Shown: piece after piece, positions 57,556-64,000 of the stretch
Numbering within the stretch: position 1 is the first letter of the stretch
Layout of the letters: each line of letters opens with the position of its first letter
NCBI GenBank assembly: GCA_902729315.2
Contig: LR746264.1
Location: 8,215,878-8,279,877, forward strand
From: Spirodela intermedia
Taxonomy: Eukaryota > Streptophyta > Magnoliopsida > Alismatales > Araceae
Reading direction: 5' to 3'
Length of the DNA: 64,000 nt
Notes under the pieces: model-generated
What the model saw: the letters and a program-made list of their open reading frames with translations, nothing else
Told to the model about the DNA's origin: nothing
Database searches by the model: none
Position numbers and translations under genes: made by a program

Positions 57556-58787
57556 TGATATAATTTAGTCGTTGTACGATAAATAACGTAAATTTAAAAT
57601 TTATAAAACCAAAAAATATTAATTTTTAGATATTTAAAAATATTTTTGAATAAAGATATTAATTATAATTCAATAAAAGTTTCAAAAATAGTGAAAAAAT
57701 TTCATATCGATCAAAAAAATATAATATAATATTAGGTAATACTTTAGAATTTTTCTCAAAGAATATAATTTTTATAAATTTTAGACTAAGAAATGAAAAT
57801 AAAATATATTTAAAATTCACAAAAAAAGACAATAATGGTATGAAAGTCAAGATGACGTCAACACCTGATGAACATGAATAAGACGTAATCATAATTTTGC
57901 CCAATGATTCTTACGTAAATGAGTACATATGATTTAATTGGTCAAATTAATATCTATAAAAACTAGAAGAATTGTAATTGAAAGAAGAATAATTTAGAAA
58001 GTTGACATCACACAAAATTATCACTAATTGAATTAAAAATTAAGTTGAAAGTAGAAAAAATAAAGTTTTGACATTGTGGTGATAATGTATTGACGATGTG
58101 TCAAAATTTTAAGCATTCAGGAAGATTGTTGTACAATGTCTATGGCTTCAAAGGCTTTTTTTGCATAAGGATGACATAGACAATCTCTAGATCTTCTTAT
58201 GAAGTTTAGAGATCAATGAAATAAGTCATCGAATCATCTCTAGTGGTTGTCACCCGGTGGAGTAGAAAAATGGTAACTTTGCGACTCTTTCACAGGTGTT
58301 ACCCAATGGAAATGACTTGGATGGAGGTAGGGCATGTGTCAAGAAGCTTCATTCTTAGGTCTACATAATAAAAGGATGCTCTTCATTGCATCTAGTATGC
58401 TCTCAAGAGGTGAGGACTCATCTCCTGATAGATCGTCTTCTTTCCAACAACGACTTGTTCGTCGATCAATTAGAGATGATTTACTCAATAGATTTACAAT
58501 CTTTTTATCACGAATCATTCAACAATTTTAGTAACGATACTCCGCGAATCGTGTTGATGAGATTTTTATTGATGATTGAGTGATTCTGGTGGCTTAATCC
58601 TTCACCGATGATTTGTAGAAAAATTAAGATTTAATCAGATAAAAATATGAGTTTTATCTCTGGTAAAATTTGAACCCTCGTTGGTCATCTACTTGTATGA
58701 GAGAGAGGAAAATAAGTTCTCGAATACCCCCTTATATAGTGACGTCATCATGGTATCTCGTTGTTATAAATAAGAGGTATTTTTGAG
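57556..58787 (-). mobile_element. Truncated inverted solo LTR (copy 2 of 8571-9800)
   Basis: Starts TGATATAATTTAG after ACTAT. It lacks the last roughly 530 bp of the LTR because the block ends here on P450 sequence. Confidence 0.85.
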
Positions 58788-59149
58788 ACGGTGCATGTGA
58801 GCCGACTATAGAAGACTAAACCGTGCGACCTATGGATTTCTTCAATCATGTCGGCATTTGAGATGATGAGAGTTGAGACGCTACCAAGTTTCAGTTACAT
58901 GAGAGGCTCATAATTATTTGTCAAGCGGAGGAGGGAGCGATGGAGGTTCTTTCCTAGCTGATGGAGATTCCTGATGAAGGGTAACCCAAGAGGGCCAAGA
59001 GGCAAGTAGAGCCTCGATTTCCATCCAAGGGAATGGAGAAGAAGGGGAGGAAGAGCAAGGCAGCAGAGAAGAATTCCAAGGAGGATCAAATCCATAGTTA
59101 CCATCCTTAGTTTCCATCTTGGAATGGGGAAGGAAGTCTCCCCATTCAT
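58788..59149 (-). pseudogene. P450 fragment F (5' exon 1, decayed)
   Basis: The minus-strand frame from an ATG at 59149 is still open for about 84 codons (anchor, hinge LPLGPLGLPFIRNLHQLG) and continues with shifts to 58788. By eye roughly three quarters of its differences from gene B are C-to-T or G-to-A, the pattern left by decay of methylated cytosines. It begins at the right breakpoint of the duplicated block. The first 40 bp repeat sequence also present at the left edge of the block (51104-51143). Confidence 0.88.
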
Positions 59150-59470
59150 TTAAATCCCTCCTCTGCTCTCTACTTCATACAAAAAAATGTTAGCACAATA
59201 TTCATTGAAAAATTTATTTCCTATACCGACAACATCGGTAGGCAGGATGGACCGGCCATCTACATGTTTTTCTTGTGTAATAGTTGTCAACAACTGGCAT
59301 TGTCAGCTAGAACAAGTCATCGTCGAGTTTGACATTTCATCGGAAATGTAGAATGAGTTGTCTGCATTTAAGTTGATGTAGATGTTCCTACCCTACCAAA
59401 TGTTACAAGGAGTTAGACTTCGACAGGTTAGATCTGCATCAACATTACATTGCTACCCCATGGACTGGTT
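59150..59470 (-). promoter_or_regulatory. Promoter relic of P450 fragment F
   Basis: Aligns with the gene B and array flanks up to 'catcaacattacattg', then goes beyond that point (taccccatggactgg...). It therefore preserves upstream P450 sequence that the array copies lack. This shows where the module's upstream edge was cut. Confidence 0.7.
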
Positions 59471-59782
59471 TTCACGGAGTTGTAGATATTAATTACATTA
59501 ACAATTAGTATTAGCCCCAAAGGTTTTACTACGAAGGTTGTTAGTAGTCAATTCCGAATGAAAAAGTTTGCATGTATATTAACCGTTACTAAAATTATGG
59601 TCAAAATAATAATTATTTTTTCTTCATTTTATATTAAATTTGTATAAACTTTTACATCATTTTTATTGTCTATTGCATCAATTTCTAAAGCAAAATGTAA
59701 ATTTACGACCATCATGAGAAAATTATCTATCAAATGTTGAATTATAGGTAAAAAAAATTTAAAATTATTAATCAACATATTT
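59471..59782. other. P450 upstream sequence, no gene
   Basis: Similar in inverse orientation to 20640-20920 upstream of gene A (for example ttagcccc.. and 'aagg.tgttagtagtca..tccgaa' words). No gene seen. Confidence 0.5.
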
Positions 59783-60425
59783 CATCAATTTTTAGACTTC
59801 ACAAAAAGTCTAGAGTTTACCCACAAATGTCTGAAAAGAGCTTTTAAGGTTGTGGACATCACATACAAATTCTTTCAAACTTTTAGAATTTTGATGATTG
59901 TTGCTACCATATCAAAACTTTGTCTTTCCTACTTTAAACTTAGTTATTATTTAAAATATTAATATTTTGTATGATTTCAAGTTTCAATAATTTTCTTTAG
60001 TCCATTACGATTCTTTTGGCTTTTACAAATCTTAATTTAATTAATTAAATGATCTATAATCATTTATGTAAGAACTACTAGACAAAACTTTATTTCTTTA
60101 CAAATCACATTTTTTGGGATGCTAATGTCATCTTGACGTCCACATCTAAATTTTTTTTTCATAATTTTTTAAATATATTTTATCTTCATCATTAATTCTA
60201 AAAATTATAAAAATATATATTATTTGAGGAAAAATTTAAAGTTTTTACCTCATGTTATTTTTCATCCCTTGATTGATATAATTTTTTTTCACTATTTTTG
60301 AAATATTTTATCAAATTATAAATGATATATTTGTGTTGAAATATCTTTGAAATTTTAAAAATTAATATTTTTTAGTTTTATTAATTTTAAATTTATGTGA
60401 TTTATTATACAATGATGAGTCACAT
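59783..60425 (+). mobile_element. Fragment of the Athila-like family LTR
   Basis: Plus orientation, matching the right half of the family LTR (compare 39781-40371 and the complement of 4412-5420). It ends near GAGTCACAT at 60425. The left half is absent. It is old and AT-rich. Confidence 0.7.
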
Positions 60426-61188
60426 TTGTGCCGTTGTTTACAACACATCTTATCACAAGAAGGTGCATTGAAGCAGCTTATCTATGGAGCTCTTTATCTA
60501 TCACTCACTCTTGGCTGGGGAGGGAAAAAAATATCTCACATCACAGCTACTTGTAGTCGTCCCTTGCCGATGATGACAGTTTGTCCCCGACATTCAAATG
60601 GGCAAAGATCGTCTTTAGCAAATCTGTCAAAAGTAACTAAATAGTCAACGCTAGACTTGACGAAGTGGGTAGCAAGGCTTTCTCTGAACAGCATGCCGCT
60701 ATGGCGGGATTCAATGGAAGGTGACATGTGGTAATACTGATCTTTCGGATCGGAGGGTTCCAGAGTTTCTCCAGCTCGACTGTTTTAGATGGCTAGAGAA
60801 GAGTCCTTTTGATGGCCAAATGGGCCGACATCTGATTTCGGGCCTCCGCGAGCCTACTGGGCCGGCCGATTTGTGTGAGTTGGATTCACTTGGCTGTGGA
60901 AGGGCTGGAGACTGGACGGCTGAGATGACAATTGATTCGAAAAATAATATAGAACCGTCCAATTGCGGTCGTCTGTGGCTCGTCGAGCGGCGGTTTGGAC
61001 ATATGCGGTTACCGTATCTGAGCGACGGTGACTGCAGCCTTTTCCCGTGTTGTAGAGTGGTTGACGGTTAGGCGCGTCCGCTCACCGCATGTCAACTCCC
61101 GTCCCCTCTCGAACGGACGGCGTACGCGGTTATTGGTCCTCTATGCCACAATAGAAACTTCCATTCCCGTACCGTTGCCGGCCGGTAA
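60426..61188 (+). promoter_or_regulatory. bZIP gene upstream region
   Basis: GC rises sharply from about 60700. A frame of 116 codons (60721-61071) matches nothing I recognise and is probably promoter DNA. No clear TATA box is seen close to the start. A CT-rich 5' leader follows. Confidence 0.4.
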
Positions 61189-61211
61189 TCTCTCTCTCTC
61201 TCTCTCTCTCT
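61189..61211. repeat. (TC)n in the probable 5' UTR of the bZIP gene
   Basis: Eleven to twelve TC units ending 5 bp before the ATG at 61217. CT repeats are common in plant 5' UTRs. Confidence 0.9.
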
Positions 61212-61216
61212 GAGTG

Positions 61217-61917
61217 ATGGAAGGACACAAGGAAGAGCGGGCGCCGAATGAAATGCAGCAGGGAAGGACGAATCATCCGAACCCTAATTCCGATCTCAAA
61301 GTCAAAGTCAGCTCCAGTGCCATCCCCGCTCTCTCCACCGGAAATGTGATGCCCCAGCCGCCGCCGGGGGCGGGGTCGGCCCCGCCTGCGCTGCCCCCGT
61401 TTGGAAACGACAATATCGCCTCCGCCGCCGCCTCCCTGCGCGGGTCGCATCACCGCCGTGCCCAATCCGAGCTGGCATTCCGAATCCCAGAAGAGCTTGA
61501 CCTTGGTTCCAGCGACACTCTGTCGTCGGGCTTCGAAGAGATCGGGACGGAGGACGATCTGTTCTGCACCTACATGGACATCGAGAAGATAGACTGTAAG
61601 GTAGGGGCGGGCGGTTCCAGAAGGGACGGTGGGAATGCGAATTCCCGGGATTGTGCGGCGACATCCGCGGAGAACGCACAGAAGAGGGGATTAGAAGAAA
61701 CGAAGCGAGACAATTTGGCTACGACAGTCTCTTTATCCGCTGCAGCGGTCCCTAGACCTAAGCATCGCCACAGTAACTCGGTGGATAGTTCGATAATGTA
61801 CTCGTCGACAATGTGCCCAACGGAATGCATACTTGGTGAGGTCGGAGAGGCTAAGAAGGCAATACCGGCTGAGAAACTGGCGGAGCTGGCTGCCATCGAT
61901 CCAAAGCGTGCTAAAAG
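61217..61917 (+). CDS. Group I bZIP transcription factor (VIP1/bZIP29-like), exon 1 only
   Basis: N-terminal part of a plant nuclear bZIP regulator; DNA binding and dimerisation lie in later exons outside the window. The ATG at 61217 is used; an in-frame GTG three bases earlier is not a start in plants. Visible features: proline-rich stretch (48-61), the group hallmark SHHRRAQSELAFRIPEEL (77-94), an acidic DD/E region with DLFCTYMDIEKI (114-125), a 14-3-3-type site PKHRHSNSVDSS (181-192), and the conserved AEKLAELAAIDPKRAKR (218-234) that directly precedes the basic region. Exon 1 ends at 61917 (AG|GTTTTT), phase 2, inside the Arg of KRAKR, a boundary known in this family. Members shuttle between cytosol and nucleus through 14-3-3 binding. 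The exact ortholog cannot be told. Confidence 0.92.
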
Positions 61918-64000
61918 GTTTTTCTTCATTTCCCTTTCGATTTAACAACTCTCTTTGAGTTGCTTCAGCTTCAATTGTCTCTCTTCCAAAAAAAATTCTT
62001 TTTTCCTGTGCTTATATTTTAGGCGATGGATTTTTTTTGTCTCTTATCCATTGGATTATCCCATGGATTTTTCCTATGAATTTTAGTAATTTTCAAAGTA
62101 CTAAAAGTCGGATTTTTCCTTCCCGTGTAGCTGTTATCTTTTATCATTTTTACGATAAATACGCATGGTTGCTGATGTCCATGTTTCACGTTCTTTCACT
62201 GTTTTTTATTTTTTATTTTTTCTCGAATTAATGCAATAATTTACCATTCCAGGGCCTTACTATTTTCTCTGAAGTAGTTTTATAGATTTATCTTTTGCAG
62301 AATAATTGGTTATTTCTGCATATCCAGAGGACCTTTCTCCATGCCCTCAACTTTCATATCCTTTTTTCTCGGTGGGTGGGCTAATTATGGGTCGCAGACT
62401 TCGCTAAAATCTCTTTAATACGATCTTCATTAGTCTTCTAACCTAGGTCTGAATTACACATAGAACTCAATACCTGCGAAGGTTTCTTTCGTAAGAGGTG
62501 AGTGCTCAATAACAGAGAATAGGATCCTAAAGAAGTAGCTATGGCCTTAGAATACCATCATTTGTATCCAGATATCATCATCTCATGTAATATAGTACAT
62601 TCTCATTCTACATATCTGTCAATATAAAACTGTTGAAACCAGCTTGAATCTTGAATATTGAATTGCGTTTGAGCACATTCTCGTTCCAGTAAATGATTTA
62701 CACTGCCGCTAAAATGTATGATTTCTTTTGCTGTTCTTTGAATGTTCTTTATTCTCTATTCCATCCAATGTGCAAGAAAAATTGTCAAAAAAATAGCAGT
62801 CCTCCCTCTGTGGGAAGATTTATTTTTTTTTGTAATGTTTTAATGGGATCAACAATCACCTAATTTCCGTCATCCAATAAATGAAGACCAAAGAAATAGC
62901 CTATATATTTTTGTATTATTCCACCGCAAAAGCAATCATTTGATATACTCGAGTTCTCCATTCTCAAAGGAAACATCTAACAGGTTACAGTGAAACAAAT
63001 TTACTCCAGCTGTACTGTCCCGCTACTTGCCAGAAAACTAGACACTGATTGGATTGAAAAAGGACTTTGGTTAACGTGTGCTTATTCCTCAATCAATCCA
63101 TCGATGCCATTCCACAGGTAAATTTCTCACTGAATTTAGAAATATATGACGACACTAGAGATTAAAATAGCAATTTTTAAGGTCTAACCTCTAACTACAA
63201 GTTTATTAACCATTCGTCGGTACTAAGCATTCATCCTCACCCATGGCTCTTCAGAAATCACTTTGTTCATAATGTCATATTTTCGTTCTCAGAAGAAGTT
63301 AGCCCATGAGACCTATTTAGATTACCACATTAATTTTTCATTTATCTTAAGAGTCTTGTTCCTACATTTTTTGGCCAAATTTTCCTTAGAACGTGGCTAA
63401 GCTGCCTTTTATGCTTCTCGATCAATGCGTTACGAATATCCTCTTCTTTCAGAAAATGAACCGTGCCACTCAGAAATGAGCTTGGTCAGTGAAAAGATCT
63501 ACTCCCGTTTGTTTCGTTAGGATATGCCTTTTTAAGTTTTGAAAGTGTATATGCATTAAAGTGATTAGAGTTGCCAGGTTAGTTTCAACAAAGAGTAGGA
63601 TTCTGTGATTCTAGACTTCATCTGTTATCTTGTTTTCAATCACTGATTTTAAATATGAGAAATATTACTTCAACCATCAAATGTACTGTATATAACTTTA
63701 GATCATTATATTTTCTTCCGTTTATCTTTTTCAGCCAGAAAATTTTAATCCTCTGTTCAGACATCATTCAAATAACGTCTGTATATGTGTAGATCCGTCT
63801 ACCTTCCTTCCCGTGAGAAAACAAAATTTGTCTATTTAGCATTAATTTTGGATATTGGAAAAAGAATACAAATACGCATGTCAATTCACCAAATCGTTGA
63901 GATGGGTCAGTGCCGAATTTATCTTCTTACCTGAAGAATCTACGCCTCCTGACTGTGTCCCTCTGTCAAATATTAGTCAGCCTTCAAAAGCGGGTAATTC
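61918..64000 (+). other. First intron of the bZIP gene (continues past the window)
   Basis: I looked for the next exon, which should open with the bZIP basic region (ILANRQSAARSKERK), and did not find it in any plus frame. The intron is therefore at least 2083 bp. Sequence is T-rich, as expected for a plant intron. No transposon is recognised in it. Confidence 0.7.

Larger units (their letters stand above)
51144..58787. repeat. Large duplicated block, copy 2
   Basis: Second copy of 2426-9800, same orientation, about 270 bp longer because copy 1 has a deletion and a shorter (GA)n. Left edge as in copy 1: P450 module GTGCG joined to GCAGAG. On the right it stops inside the solo LTR, and P450 fragment F begins. 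At the junction both partners share TTTTGG. Since copy 1 runs on through a complete LTR, the right edge of copy 2 is the derived breakpoint. Confidence 0.93.

Noticed and set aside
60721-61071. 116-codon frame upstream of the bZIP gene
   Set aside because: No motif, and it sits in the bZIP promoter. A GC-rich region gives open frames by chance.

Overview
This window is nuclear DNA of a flowering plant. It carries intron-containing A-type cytochrome P450 genes, the first exon of a plant group I bZIP gene, and large amounts of decayed Ty3/gypsy (Athila-like and chromovirus) and Ty1/copia retrotransposon. The P450 and bZIP exons are GC-rich against very AT-rich surroundings, which fits a monocot better than most eudicots. 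That is only an inference, and I cannot name the species.

Layout. 1-2425 is a head-to-tail array of a P450 promoter plus 5'-exon module, read on the minus strand. 2426-9800 is the first copy of a large duplicated block made of old retroelement pieces. An Athila-like element (element 1) runs from the block to about 15.1 kb, and its gag is split by a solo LTR. 15.1-21.2 kb is mostly unassigned, with one P450 relic (17985-18415). P450 gene A lies at 21207-22846 on the plus strand. 23151-40371 is a second Athila-like element (element 2) with no 5' end. A well-bounded chromodomain Ty3 element (element 3, 30079-39775, minus strand, target duplication TTACC) sits inside its 3' LTR. 40372-43109 is the 3' part of a copia element that abuts P450 pseudogene C (43110-43688, minus). 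After about 3.6 kb without genes come P450 fragment D (47376-47693, minus), P450 gene B (48533-50155, minus) and a 302-bp P450-derived tandem array (50459-51143). The second copy of the block follows (51144-58787), then P450 fragment F with its promoter (58788-59470, minus). The window ends with exon 1 of a bZIP gene (61217-61917) and more than 2 kb of its first intron.

How it fits together. The locus is a P450 cluster. It holds two genes that look intact (A, 514 aa; B, 513 aa; each with one short phase-0 intron at the same place), plus at least four broken copies and repeated amplification of just the promoter and first third of exon 1. Genes A and B share promoter and 3'-flank similarity, so they are paralogs. 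The rest is retrotransposon nesting that can be ordered in time: copia and the Athila-like elements are older, solo LTRs landed in element 1, the chromovirus landed in element 2, and the block carrying element 1's 5' end was then duplicated next to P450 sequence. I see no CRISPR, no bacterial-type feature, and no tRNA or rRNA gene that I could support.
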